NCBI RefSeq assembly: GCF_000280905.1 | Contig: NZ_ALAP01000038.1 | Location: 1 to 64,000 of the forward strand | Reading direction: 5' to 3' | Length of the DNA stretch: 64,000 bases | Origin: Streptomyces sp. AA1529 | GTDB lineage: Bacteria > Actinomycetota > Actinomycetes > Streptomycetales > Streptomycetaceae | In this document: positions 44,564 to 53,422 of the stretch, piece after piece | Position numbering within the stretch: position 1 is the stretch's first letter | Layout: every line of letters starts with the position of its first letter | Notes under the pieces: generated by a model | What the model was told of the DNA's origin: nothing | The model's database searches: none | What the model saw: only the letters and a program-made list of their open reading frames with translations | Made by a program: the position numbers and the translations under genes

Positions 44564-46285
44564 ATGACCTCCACCGTGCCCACCGCCGCCCACGACCACG
44601 ACGAGCAGCGCGACACCGCACAGCAGCCGCCCCAGGGCCCGCTGACCATGTTCGGCCCCGACTTCCCGTTCGCCTACGACGACTTCCTCGCGCACCCGAC
44701 GGGCCTGGGGGCCGTTCCGCCGACCGAGCACGGCACCGAGGTCGCGGTGATCGGCGGCGGCCTCTCGGGCCTGGTGGCGGCGTACGAACTGATGAAGATG
44801 GGGCTCAAGCCGGTCGTCCACGAGGCCGACCAGCTCGGCGGCCGGCTGCGTACGGCGACGTTCGACGGCGGCGACCCGTCGCTGCGCGCCGAGATGGGCG
44901 CCATGCGCTTCCCGCCGTCCTCGACCGCTTTCCAGCACTACATCGATCTGATGGGCCTGGAGACCGAGCCGTTCCCCAACCCGCTGGCTCCCGACACCCC
45001 CTCCACCGTGGTCGACCTCAAGGGCGAGCCGCACTACGCGCGCACCCTGGAGGACCTGCCGCCCGTCTACCACCAGGTGATGGAGGCGTGGAACGCCTGC
45101 CTGGAGGAGGGCGCCGACTTCTCCGCGATGCAGGAGGCGATACGCGAGCGGGACGTCCCCCGGATCCGGGGGATCTGGTCCCGGCTGGTGGAGAAGCTGG
45201 ACAACCAGACCTTCTACGGCTTCCTGTGCGACTCCGCTGCCTTCTCCTCCTTCCGGCACCGGGAGATCTTCGGACAGGTCGGATTCGGCACCGGCGGCTG
45301 GGACACCGACTTCCCCAACTCCATCCTGGAGATCCTGCGCGTCGTCTACACCGGCGCGGACGACGACCACCGCGGCATCGTCGGCGGCTGCCAGCAGCTT
45401 CCGCTGCGGCTGTGGGAACACCAGCCGGACAAGCTCGTCCACTGGCCGCAGGGCACCAGCCTCAGCTCACTGCACCCCGGCGGGGCGCACCGCCCCGCCG
45501 TCACCAGGCTGCACCGCACGGCCGGGAACCGGGTGACGGTCACCGACGCGGACGGGGACATCCGCACCTACCGTGCGGCGGTCTTCACCGCCCAGTCCTG
45601 GCTGCTGCTGAGCCGGATCGACTGCGACGACGCGCTGCTGCCCATCGACCACTGGACCGCGGTGGAGCGCACCCACTACATGGAGTCCTCCAAGCTGTTC
45701 GTGCCCGTCGACCGGCCGTTCTGGCTCGACAAGGACCCGGAGACCGGCCGGGACACGATGAGCATGACCCTCACCGACCGGATGACGCGCGGCACCTACC
45801 TGCTGGACGACGGCCCCGACAAGCCGGCCGTGATCTGCCTGTCGTACACGTGGTGCGACGACAGCCTCAAGTGGCTGCCGCTGGACGCCGAGGAGCGGAT
45901 GGAGGTGATGCTCAAGTCCCTCGGCGAGATCTATCCCGGCGTCGACATCCGCAAGCACATCACCGGCAACCCGCTCACCGTCTCCTGGGAGGACGAGCCG
46001 TACTTCCTCGGCGCGTTCAAGGCCAACCTGCCGGGCCACTACCGCTACCAGCGGCGGCTGTTCACCCACTTCATGCAGGAGACGCTGCCCGCCGACCGGC
46101 GCGGCCTCTTCCTCGCCGGGGACGACATCTCCTGGACCGCGGGCTGGGCCGAGGGCGCCGTGCAGACCGCGCTCAACGCCGTGTGGGGCGTCATGCACCA
46201 GCTGGGCGGCACCACCGACCCCGCCAACCCCGGCCCGGGGGACGTGTTCGAGGAGATCGAGCCGGTGCGGCTTCCGGAGGACTGA
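44564..46285 (+). CDS. davB: FAD-dependent amine oxidase, L-lysine 2-monooxygenase-like
   Basis: 573 residues. The FAD dinucleotide motif VIGGGLSGLVAAYELMKMGLKPVVHEA is near residue 63. A second FAD contact is GLFLAGDDISWTAGWAEGAVQTALNAVWG near the C-terminus. The lead segment TMFGPDFPFAYDDFLAHPTGLG is characteristic of DavB-type oxygenases. These decarboxylate lysine oxidatively to 5-aminovaleramide. With the amidase upstream this gives a two-step route from lysine to 5-aminovalerate. No transaminase or semialdehyde dehydrogenase follows here. Confidence 0.82.
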   Translation: MTSTVPTAAHDHDEQRDTAQQPPQGPLTMFGPDFPFAYDDFLAHPTGLGAVPPTEHGTEVAVIGGGLSGLVAAYELMKMGLKPVVHEADQLGGRLRTATFDGGDPSLRAEMGAMRFPPSSTAFQHYIDLMGLETEPFPNPLAPDTPSTVVDLKGEPHYARTLEDLPPVYHQVMEAWNACLEEGADFSAMQEAIRERDVPRIRGIWSRLVEKLDNQTFYGFLCDSAAFSSFRHREIFGQVGFGTGGWDTDFPNSILEILRVVYTGADDDHRGIVGGCQQLPLRLWEHQPDKLVHWPQGTSLSSLHPGGAHRPAVTRLHRTAGNRVTVTDADGDIRTYRAAVFTAQSWLLLSRIDCDDALLPIDHWTAVERTHYMESSKLFVPVDRPFWLDKDPETGRDTMSMTLTDRMTRGTYLLDDGPDKPAVICLSYTWCDDSLKWLPLDAEERMEVMLKSLGEIYPGVDIRKHITGNPLTVSWEDEPYFLGAFKANLPGHYRYQRRLFTHFMQETLPADRRGLFLAGDDISWTAGWAEGAVQTALNAVWGVMHQLGGTTDPANPGPGDVFEEIEPVRLPED

Positions 46286-46333
46286 CCGGCGGCCGGGGGC
46301 GGGACGGCGCAGCCCGGCGGCGCCGGCCCCGCC

Positions 46334-47260
46334 TCACAGGCCCGCTTCGGTCACCGCCTCCCGCAGCACCTTCGCCGTCCCGATCAGCTCCTGCGCGTCG
46401 CGGCACGTCAACTGGGCGTCCAGCAGGACCTCCTGGACGCCCGCCCGCACCGCGCCGGTCAGGTCCGAGACGATCTGCTCGACGTTGCCGTGGTGCGGAC
46501 GGCGCCTGCCCTCCACCGGCCGGTCGGTGAGCTGGACCGCCGCCCGTACGGTGGTCGACAGTTCCGCCGGGTCCCGGCCCGCCTCTCCGGCCAGCTCCGC
46601 GATCCGCGACCGGGTGGTGGCGATCTGCTCGTTCGAGAGCATCGAGGGCAGCCACCCGTCGGCCCGCCGCACCAGGCGGCGCAGGGCCTTGTCCGTGCCG
46701 CCCGCCAGCAGCACGGGGATCGGGCGGGCGGGCTTGGGGCCGATCGCCGAGGGGGAGAACCGGGTCCGCCGGCCCTCGTAGGCGGCCGGGTCCGGCCCCC
46801 ACACCGCGGCGCACACGTCCAGCAGTTCGTCCAGGGCCGCCCCGCGGGCGGCGTGCTCGGCGCCGGCCGCGGCGTACTCGTCCCGGGACCAGCCGGTGCC
46901 CAGCCCCGCGACGAGCCGGCCGCCGCCGGCCGCGTCCAGCGAGGCGAGGGCGCGGGCCAGCAGCAGCGGCTGGTGCAGCGGGCCGACCAGCACCGCCGTG
47001 CCCAGCCGCACCCGTTCGGTGACGGCGGCGGCCAGCGACAGGGTGACCAGCGGGTCGGCGACGGACCGGAAGTAGTCCGCCCACCGCATCCCCGGTACCA
47101 GGTACATGTCGTCCAGCGGTTCCTCGGGGCGCATGAGCCGCTCCAGCACCCAGACGCTGTCGTACCCCAGTTCTTCGGCCGCCCGTGCCACCTCCGTCAC
47201 GTCGGCCGTCAGGTCGTACGTGCCGGTCTGCGGCAGCCCCAGCCCCAGTCGCAGCGCCAT
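46334..47260 (-). CDS. LLM-class F420-dependent oxidoreductase
   Basis: 308 residues with a luciferase-like barrel. It opens MALRLGLGLPQTGTYDLTADVTEVARAAEELGYDSVWVLERLM and has GRLVAGLGTGWSRDEY and IPVLLAGGTDKALRRL, typical of F420-using actinobacterial oxidoreductases. I chose ATG at 47260, where GGAGG lies four bases upstream, over an ATG seven codons earlier. It converges on davB. Substrate unknown. Confidence 0.82.
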   Translation of the reverse strand: MALRLGLGLPQTGTYDLTADVTEVARAAEELGYDSVWVLERLMRPEEPLDDMYLVPGMRWADYFRSVADPLVTLSLAAAVTERVRLGTAVLVGPLHQPLLLARALASLDAAGGGRLVAGLGTGWSRDEYAAAGAEHAARGAALDELLDVCAAVWGPDPAAYEGRRTRFSPSAIGPKPARPIPVLLAGGTDKALRRLVRRADGWLPSMLSNEQIATTRSRIAELAGEAGRDPAELSTTVRAAVQLTDRPVEGRRRPHHGNVEQIVSDLTGAVRAGVQEVLLDAQLTCRDAQELIGTAKVLREAVTEAGL

Positions 47261-47400
47261 GTCGCCTCCGTAGCTCTCCATCTGCCCGCCGGTTCCCGGC
47301 AGTTCACCTCCGGCACCCTGGTACCGGAGCGTCCCTGCATACGCGATGCGCGCGCGCCGGGCAATGCCGCCCCCCCCCGGTGATCCCGGTGCGGCCGCGG

Positions 47401-48111
47401 TCAGCCGTGCCACAGCGGCGTCAGCAGGCAGCGGCCCGCGATGCCGACGGTCGCGTCGATCCCCTCGGCCGTCTCCGCCAGCAGTTCGCCGCACCTCCGC
47501 AGCCCCCACAGCGCACGGAACGACACCCAGGCGCCCGCGCGGGCCCGCTCCAGACTCCAGGAACCGACCAGGTGGGTGAGCGGATCGGCCACGTCCAGCA
47601 GGTCCGGGCCCGGCATCAGGTCCTCCCGGATGCGCTCCTCCAGTCCCGTCAGCAGCTCGCCGATCCGCTCGAAGTCCGCCTCCAGTTCCTCGGGCTCGGC
47701 GTGCAGCGCCCGGCAGGTGTCCACCAGCGCCAGCGGCAGATCGTGGCCGATGTGCGCGTTGATGCCGGCTAGCGCGAACTGCAGCGGATGGACGGAGGGG
47801 TGGCGCCGGAAGCGGAAGAGCGGCCGCCAGCACGCGGGCATCCGCAGCCCGGCCGCCTCGGCGTCCACCGCGTCCAGGAAGCGCTGCGCGAACCGGCTGC
47901 CCAGCTCCCCGGTGGCGGCCCGGTCCCGGAAGTGCCCGGTGGCCAGCCGCCGTTCGAGCTCCTCGGTCACCGACAGGTACACCCGGTTGAACACGGCCAC
48001 CCCGTCCTGCCTGGGCAGTATGGCGCCGATCTCGCGCATCCGGGCCGTCACATCGGCGATGGGCGCGGCCGTTGCCGCGCGCTGCGCCGGCACCTGCTCG
48101 ATGGAGGTCAT
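47401..48111 (-). CDS. DUF5995 family protein
   Basis: 236 residues, mostly helical. It reads as a member of DUF5995, found widely in actinobacteria. Conserved-looking parts are GVAVFNRVYLSVTEELERRL, FAQRFLDAVDAEAAG, ALAGINAHIGHDLPLALV with paired His residues, and a C-terminal AGRCLLTPLWHG. The INAHIGHDLP segment resembles a metal- or haem-binding helix, but no activity is known to me. It starts at ATG 48111 and is divergent from the GNAT gene, 127 bp away. Confidence 0.65.
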   Translation of the reverse strand: MTSIEQVPAQRAATAAPIADVTARMREIGAILPRQDGVAVFNRVYLSVTEELERRLATGHFRDRAATGELGSRFAQRFLDAVDAEAAGLRMPACWRPLFRFRRHPSVHPLQFALAGINAHIGHDLPLALVDTCRALHAEPEELEADFERIGELLTGLEERIREDLMPGPDLLDVADPLTHLVGSWSLERARAGAWVSFRALWGLRRCGELLAETAEGIDATVGIAGRCLLTPLWHG

Positions 48112-48238
48112 GCCGGGCAGCCTGACAGCCGCAGGGCCGCGCCGCGGGCAGCACGGCCCCGGCAGCCCCCGGACGGAGGACGAGCGCCCCTCGTTCAACT
48201 CGGGTGCGCCGCGGACGGGATGGCGGGATACTCCGCCC

Positions 48239-48826
48239 ATGACCTCCGAGAGGGCCGACCTGCACACCGAGCGGCTCGTGCTGCACCCCATGACCCGGGA
48301 GGAGGCCGAACGGGTCGTGCGGCGCAGGCCCGGTCCCGGGGACCGGTGGGGGCCCGGGTACCCGGATGCGATGGATGTGCGGGGCGCCCAGGTCCTGCTG
48401 GCGGCGTCCGGCACCGACGGCGATCACCGGCCGGTCGGCAACTACGAGATCCGGCGGCGCGACGACGGCCGCGCCATCGGCGGCATCGGCCTCGACCGGG
48501 CGGCAGGTGCGGCGGATGCCGTCACCGTCGGGTACGGCCTCAACGCCTCGGCACGCGGCCAGGGGTATGCCGCCGAGGCGCTGCGCGCGCTGCTGGCCTT
48601 CGCCTGGTCACAGGGCGTCGTCCGGGTCGAGGCCGACGCCGACCTGGACAACCTGGCCTCGCAGCACGTGATGGCGGCGGCCGGGATGCGGCCGGTGGGA
48701 CAGGACCACCGGGTGCGGTACTTCGCGGCGACGGCCCCCGGCGGACGCCCGGCACCCGGCGGACGCACGACCGCTCCCGGCGGTCGGGCCACGGCTCCCG
48801 GCGCGGGTCAGCTCGGCTCGTCGTAG
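48239..48826 (+). CDS. GNAT-family N-acetyltransferase
   Basis: 195 residues. It opens LHTERLVLHPMTREEAERV, a RimJ/RimL-like N-terminus. The acetyl-CoA loop is NASARGQGYAAEALRALLAFAW, and RVEADADLDNLASQHVMAAAGM is the conserved core. The last ~30 residues are PGGR/APGGR repeats. Its final 19 bp overlap, tail to tail, with the uracil permease gene on the other strand. Substrate unknown. Confidence 0.85.
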   Translation: MTSERADLHTERLVLHPMTREEAERVVRRRPGPGDRWGPGYPDAMDVRGAQVLLAASGTDGDHRPVGNYEIRRRDDGRAIGGIGLDRAAGAADAVTVGYGLNASARGQGYAAEALRALLAFAWSQGVVRVEADADLDNLASQHVMAAAGMRPVGQDHRVRYFAATAPGGRPAPGGRTTAPGGRATAPGAGQLGSS

Positions 48827-50190
48827 CCGCTGGTGCCCTCGTCCAGCAGCGGCTGCTGGGCCTTGAGGTGCGGCGGGGCCAGCGCCTTGAGCGCGTGGTA
48901 GCCGGTGAGGACGACGATGGTGCCCAGCGCGATGCCACCGAGTTCGAAGTCGTCGGAGACCTTCAGGGTGACGCCGCCGACGCCGATGATGATGCCCGCC
49001 GCGACCGGGACGAGGTTGAGCGGATTGCGCATGTCGACGGCGTTGCTGATCCAGATCTGCGCCCCCAGCAGGCCGATCATGCCGTAGAGGATCACGGTGA
49101 TGCCGCCGAGCACTCCGCCGGGGATCGCCGCGACGACGGCACCGAACTTGGGGCACAGCCCGAAGAGCAGCGCGAAGCAGGCCGCGGCCCAGTACGCGGC
49201 CGTGGAGTACACCCGGGTCGCGGCCATGACGCCGATGTTCTCCGAGTACGTCGTCGTCGCCGGACCGCCGAAGGCCGTCGACAGGACGCTGCCCGCGCCG
49301 TCCGCGGCGATCGCGGTGCCCAGCTTGTCGTCCAGCGGATCGCCGGTCATCTCGCCGACCGCCTTGACGTGCCCCGCGTTCTCGGCCACCAGCGCGATCA
49401 CCACCGGAAGCGCCACCAGCACCGGCGACCAGGAGAAGTCGGGGCCGTGCACGGTCGGCAGCCCGAACCAGTCGGCCCGGCCCACGCCGGACAGGTCCAG
49501 CCGCCAGTGGTCGACCGTCTTGCCGCCGGCGTCCGGCGAGTGGATCCGGCCGAACACGGTGTCGAACGTCCAGGACATCAGATAGCCGGCGACCAGGCCG
49601 AGGAAGATCGCGATCCGGGACCAGAAGCCGCGCAGGCACACCACCGCGAGTCCGGTCAGCAGCATGGTCAGCAGCGCCGTCCACTGGTCCTGGGGCCAGT
49701 ACGTCGAGGCGGTGACGGGCGCCAGGTTGAAGCCGATCAGCATGACGACCGCGCCGGTCACCACGGGCGGCATCACCGCGTGGATGATCCGCGCGCCGAA
49801 CTTCTGCACGGCGAGCCCGACGAGCAGCAGCACGGCCCCGACCACCAGGATCGCCCCGGTCACGGTGGCGCTGTCGCCGCCCTGGCCGCGGATGGCGGCG
49901 GCCACCCCGACGAAGGAGAGGCTGCACCCCAGATAGCTCGGTACCCGGCCGCGGGTGGCCAGCAGGAAGAGCATCGTGGCCAGGCCGGACATCATGATCG
50001 CCAGGTTCGGGTCCAGCCCCATGAGGACCGGCGCCACGAAGCTGGCGCCGAACATGGCCACCACGTGCTGGGCGCCCAGGCCCGCCGTCCGCGGCCAGGA
50101 GAGCCGTTCGTCGGGCCGTACCACCGCGCCGGGCGCCGGTACCCGACCGTCGCCGTGCACCTTCCACCGCACGCCGAGCCCGCCGCCCAT
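48808..50190 (-). CDS. NCS2-family uracil permease
   Basis: About 460 residues and 12-14 hydrophobic segments, of the nucleobase-ascorbate transporter family. It has AENAGHVKAVGEMTG, the UraA-type substrate motif, and an early QHVVAMFGASFVAP helix as in uracil permeases. I chose ATG at 50190 (MGGGLGVRWKVHGDGR) because GGGAG lies six bases before it. It probably imports uracil with protons, complementing PyrR-controlled synthesis, although xanthine cannot be excluded. It overlaps the GNAT gene by 19 bp. Confidence 0.85.
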   Translation of the reverse strand: MGGGLGVRWKVHGDGRVPAPGAVVRPDERLSWPRTAGLGAQHVVAMFGASFVAPVLMGLDPNLAIMMSGLATMLFLLATRGRVPSYLGCSLSFVGVAAAIRGQGGDSATVTGAILVVGAVLLLVGLAVQKFGARIIHAVMPPVVTGAVVMLIGFNLAPVTASTYWPQDQWTALLTMLLTGLAVVCLRGFWSRIAIFLGLVAGYLMSWTFDTVFGRIHSPDAGGKTVDHWRLDLSGVGRADWFGLPTVHGPDFSWSPVLVALPVVIALVAENAGHVKAVGEMTGDPLDDKLGTAIAADGAGSVLSTAFGGPATTTYSENIGVMAATRVYSTAAYWAAACFALLFGLCPKFGAVVAAIPGGVLGGITVILYGMIGLLGAQIWISNAVDMRNPLNLVPVAAGIIIGVGGVTLKVSDDFELGGIALGTIVVLTGYHALKALAPPHLKAQQPLLDEGTSGYDEPS

Positions 50191-50319
50191 GTGTTCACTC
50201 CCGCTCGCTGCCTGGCTGATTCTGATCGGCCCACATACTAGTTCGACCAGTGCGGTGCCTCTGTCCTCCCTCGGCGCCCCCGGGAACGGGCGCCGCACCG
50301 CGCCGGATCCGCCCGGATC

Positions 50320-51663
50320 TCAGGTGCGCAGCACCCGCGCTCCCGCCACCAGCCCCAGCAGCAGAACGGTCACCACGCCGAAGGAGGCCGACAGGGTGGT
50401 CGACTCGGCGATCCAGCCGACGGCGGCGGGCGCCGCCAGGCCGGACGCATAGGCCAGGGTGGCCACCCCCGCGATGGCCTGCCCGGGGGCTGCCGCCGCG
50501 GTGCGGCCCGCGGCGGCGAAGCACAGCGGGACCACCACGGCGATCCCCACCCCGATCAGTGCGAACCCGACGACGGCCGCGGGCGGCGTGTGTGCCGCGA
50601 CCACCAGGGCGCCGCCCGCCGCCGCCAGCGCCCCACCCGCGCGTACGGTGGCCACCGGCCCGAACCGCCGCACCACCGCGTCGCCCGACAGCCGGGCCAG
50701 CGCCATCGTGCAGGCGAACGCCGTGTAGGCGGAGGCGGCGAGCCCGGGCCCGGCCCCCGTCACGTCCGCCAGGTAGATGCCGGACCAGTCCATCGAGGCG
50801 CCTTCGGCGAAGACCGCGCAGAAGCCGAGCAGTCCGATCGCCACGACCCCGCGGGTGGGCAGCGCGAAGCGCGGCGGCGCCTCGTCCTCGCGGGCGCCCT
50901 CCCGAGCGCTCTCCGGTTGTCCGGGTGGCTCCCGGTCCGGGGTCCACCGGGCCGCGACCACCGCGGCCGCGGCCAGCAGGGGAGCCGCCAGCCCCAGATG
51001 CACCCGCGCGTCCAGCCCCGCGTGCGCGGCGAGCACGCCACCCGCCCCGCCCACCAGCGTCCCCACGCTCCACAGCCCGTGCAGCGAGGACATCACCGAC
51101 CGCCCGTACTCCGCCTCGACCCGCACCCCCTGGGCGTTCATCGCCACGTCCATCAGCCCGAGCCCGCAGCCGTACAGGAACAGCGCCGGGCACAGCCACC
51201 CCAGGGCCGGGGCGAGCGGCGGCAGCACCAGCCCGGCGCAGCAGGCCAGCGAGACCGCGGCCAGCGCCCGGCGCGGGCCGTGGCGGTGCGCCGCGCGAGC
51301 GGCGAGCGGCATGGCCGCGGAGGCCCCGGCCGTCATGAAGACCAGCGCCAGCCCCAGCCAGCCGGGGCTCAGCCCGAGATGCTCGCGCAGCCAGGGGATC
51401 CGGGTGGCGAACGTGCCGCTGGCCGTCCCGTGCACGGCGAAGACCACCGAGACCGCCGCCCGCCCGGCGCGCGCGTGCTGCGCGGCCCGTGCTCCGGGCC
51501 CGCTCCGGGGCTCGCCCGTCCGCGTGGCCGGCCGCCCGGCACCGACCCCCGGCTCCCCACCGGCATCCCGTTCCGGGCCGGCATCCGGCTGCGGGCCGGT
51601 TCCCGCCCCCGTACCGGTCCCCGACCCGGCACCCGGATCGGGTCCGGGCACATCCGTACGCAT
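50320..51663 (-). CDS. MFS transporter
   Basis: About 447 residues with some 12 transmembrane helices beginning near residue 70, after a Gly/Pro/Asp-rich leader. RPLAARAAHRHGPRR-like basic loops and YGCGLGLMDVAMNAQGVRVEAEYGRSVMSSLHGLWSVG are typical of the FucP/YbjJ-like MFS group. ATG at 51663 has GGGGAG five bases upstream; starting earlier would add a Gly/Arg-rich stretch encoded by the direct repeats. Substrate unknown. It is divergent from the riboflavin genes. Confidence 0.8.
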   Translation of the reverse strand: MRTDVPGPDPGAGSGTGTGAGTGPQPDAGPERDAGGEPGVGAGRPATRTGEPRSGPGARAAQHARAGRAAVSVVFAVHGTASGTFATRIPWLREHLGLSPGWLGLALVFMTAGASAAMPLAARAAHRHGPRRALAAVSLACCAGLVLPPLAPALGWLCPALFLYGCGLGLMDVAMNAQGVRVEAEYGRSVMSSLHGLWSVGTLVGGAGGVLAAHAGLDARVHLGLAAPLLAAAAVVAARWTPDREPPGQPESAREGAREDEAPPRFALPTRGVVAIGLLGFCAVFAEGASMDWSGIYLADVTGAGPGLAASAYTAFACTMALARLSGDAVVRRFGPVATVRAGGALAAAGGALVVAAHTPPAAVVGFALIGVGIAVVVPLCFAAAGRTAAAAPGQAIAGVATLAYASGLAAPAAVGWIAESTTLSASFGVVTVLLLGLVAGARVLRT

Positions 51664-51679
51664 CCCGTCTCCCCGCCGC

Positions 51680-51725
51680 ACGTTCCGACACCGCCCTCCG
51701 CCGTACGTTCCGACACCGCCCTCCG
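51680..51725. repeat. 21-bp direct repeat upstream of the MFS gene
   Basis: The 21 bases at 51680-51700 (beginning ACGTTCCGACACCG) recur exactly at 51705-51725, a 25-bp period. They lie 17-62 bp upstream of the MFS start codon, where an activator or repressor might bind. Alternatively this is a simple duplication. Confidence 0.65.
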
Positions 51726-51944
51726 GCGCGTCCGTACCGCCGCCCGGCGGCGGGTCCGCGCGGCCCACGACGCTGATCGTGCCCCGCTCGGTCCTCCCTC
51801 GAACACCCGTGGACACGGGGGGCGCACGTGCTGTCCCGGGGCTGCTGTGAGTCACCGCACAGCAGCCGCCCGCATGGCACCCCTGCCCGCGTGGCAGACT
51901 GGGAGTACCCCCGGCCGACAGCTGGGGGAGTACCAGTGACGTCA

Positions 51945-52071
51945 GCGCACTCCGGGGTCGGTGAAAGTCCGAACCGGCGGTTACAGTCCGCGACCCGGCC
52001 GCCTCCAGCGGTCGGTTGACCAGGTGAGATTCCTGGACCGACGGTGAAAGTCCGGATGGGAGGCAGTGCGC
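51945..52071 (+). ncRNA. FMN riboswitch (RFN element)
   Basis: The closing helix P1 is GCGCACT (51945-51951) with AGTGCGC (52065-52071). Conserved cores follow in order: GGTGAAAGTCCGAACCGGCGG at about 51959-51979, AGTCCGCGACCC, GGTTGACCAGGTGAGATTCC, then GACGGTGAAAGTCCGGATG near the 3' end. This is a complete RFN aptamer, 157 bp before ribD, and should lower expression of the rib genes when FMN is high. Confidence 0.96.
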
Positions 52072-52228
52072 GGCGGACGCGATCGGTGCGCCGCCGGCCG
52101 GCGGTCCCGTTCCGGAGGCTGCGGCCGGACCGGAGCGGACCCTCCCGTTCCGGCAGGTCGTCCCGACGCGCGTCCGTCACACAGTCCCGCAGCCCCGGAG
52201 TCCGTGCCCGAAGAGGCAGGAGGACCCG
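52072..52228 (+). promoter_or_regulatory. Expression platform candidate for the FMN riboswitch
   Basis: This 157-bp spacer has no gene. The ribD Shine-Dalgarno GGAGG (52219-52223) is complementary to CCTCC at 52141-52145, which could instead pair with GGAGG at 52114-52118. A direct repeat TCCCGTTCCGG occurs at 52105-52115 and 52143-52153, and a 14-bp palindrome lies at 52091-52104. Translational control is the simplest reading, but the pairings are only five bp and unproven. Confidence 0.35.
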
Positions 52229-53422
52229 GTGGCCCCCCACCCCCAGGCGCCGCTCGCGCCGCAGGCCGAGCGCGACGCGATGCGCCGTGCCATCGCGCTC
52301 GCCGCGCGGGGACTCGGCTCCACCAGCCCCAATCCCGTCGTCGGCTGCGTCGTCCTCGACCACGTGGGACGCCAGGTCGGGGAGGGCTGGCACCAGCGGG
52401 CCGGCGGCCCGCACGCGGAGGTCCACGCGCTGGCCGAAGCGGGCGAGGACGCCCGCGGCGGCACCGCCGTCGTCACGCTCGAACCCTGCGACCACACCGG
52501 GCGCACCGGCCCCTGCTCCCGCGCCCTCATCGACGCCGGGATCTCCCGCGTCGTCTACGCGGTGCCCGACCCCGGCCCCGGCTCGGCAGGCGGCGCCTCG
52601 ACCCTCGCCGCCGCCGGTGTCGAGGTCGAAGGAGGCCTGCTGGCCGACGAGGCGGCGGCCGGCAACGCGGCCTGGCTGACCTCCGTCCTGCACGGCCGCC
52701 CCTACGTCACCTGGAAGTACGCCGCCTCGCTCGACGGCCGCACCGCCGCCGCCGACGGCTCCAGCCGCTGGATCACCTCCGCCGAGGCCCGCGCCGACGT
52801 GCACCGGCTGCGCGCCGAGTCCGACGCCGTCCTCGTCGGCTCCGGAACGGCCCGCGCCGACGACCCGCACCTGGCCGTGCGCGGAGTGCCCGGCGCCACC
52901 CAGCCGCTCCGCGTCGTCGTCGACACCGAGGCCACCGCCGTACGCGCCGGAGCCCGCGTCCTCGACGGCGCCGCGCCCACCCTGATCGCCGTCGCCCGGG
53001 ACGCGGACACCGCAGAGCTGGAGTCCGCAGCCGACGGCAGCCCGGTCGAGGTGCTGCGGCTGCCGCGGGCGGCCGGCGACCGGGCCGGACTCGACCTGGA
53101 CGCCCTGCTGACCGCCCTGCACACCCGCGACGTGCGCGCGGTCCTGCTGGAGGGCGGCGCCACTCTCGCCGCCGCCTTCGTCGCCGCCGGGCTGGTCGAC
53201 CGGGTCGTCGGCTACCTCGCCCCCGTCCTGCTGGGCGCGGGGCCGCCCGTCCTGGGGAACGCCGGAATCAGCACGATCGCGCAGGCGTTGCGGCTCACCG
53301 TGAGCGACACCCTGCGCATCGGCCCCGACCTGCGGGTCACCGCGGTCGGCAGCACCGCGCACCCGACCACCGGCCCGTCCGCCGCCGTCGCCGGGCAGCC
53401 CGAGCAGACCGAGGAGTCCTGA
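52229..53422 (+). CDS. ribD: Bifunctional riboflavin deaminase-reductase RibD
   Basis: 397 residues. The N-terminal zinc deaminase domain (about 1-150) has GPHAEVHAL and PCDHTGRTGPC as metal-binding motifs. The C-terminal NADPH reductase domain (about 165-365) has YVTWKYAASLDGRTAAADGSS and LLEGGATLAAAFVAAGLVD. The start is GTG with CAGGAGG five bases upstream. It carries out the second and third steps of riboflavin synthesis and leads the riboswitch-controlled operon. Confidence 0.96.
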   Translation: MAPHPQAPLAPQAERDAMRRAIALAARGLGSTSPNPVVGCVVLDHVGRQVGEGWHQRAGGPHAEVHALAEAGEDARGGTAVVTLEPCDHTGRTGPCSRALIDAGISRVVYAVPDPGPGSAGGASTLAAAGVEVEGGLLADEAAAGNAAWLTSVLHGRPYVTWKYAASLDGRTAAADGSSRWITSAEARADVHRLRAESDAVLVGSGTARADDPHLAVRGVPGATQPLRVVVDTEATAVRAGARVLDGAAPTLIAVARDADTAELESAADGSPVEVLRLPRAAGDRAGLDLDALLTALHTRDVRAVLLEGGATLAAAFVAAGLVDRVVGYLAPVLLGAGPPVLGNAGISTIAQALRLTVSDTLRIGPDLRVTAVGSTAHPTTGPSAAVAGQPEQTEES

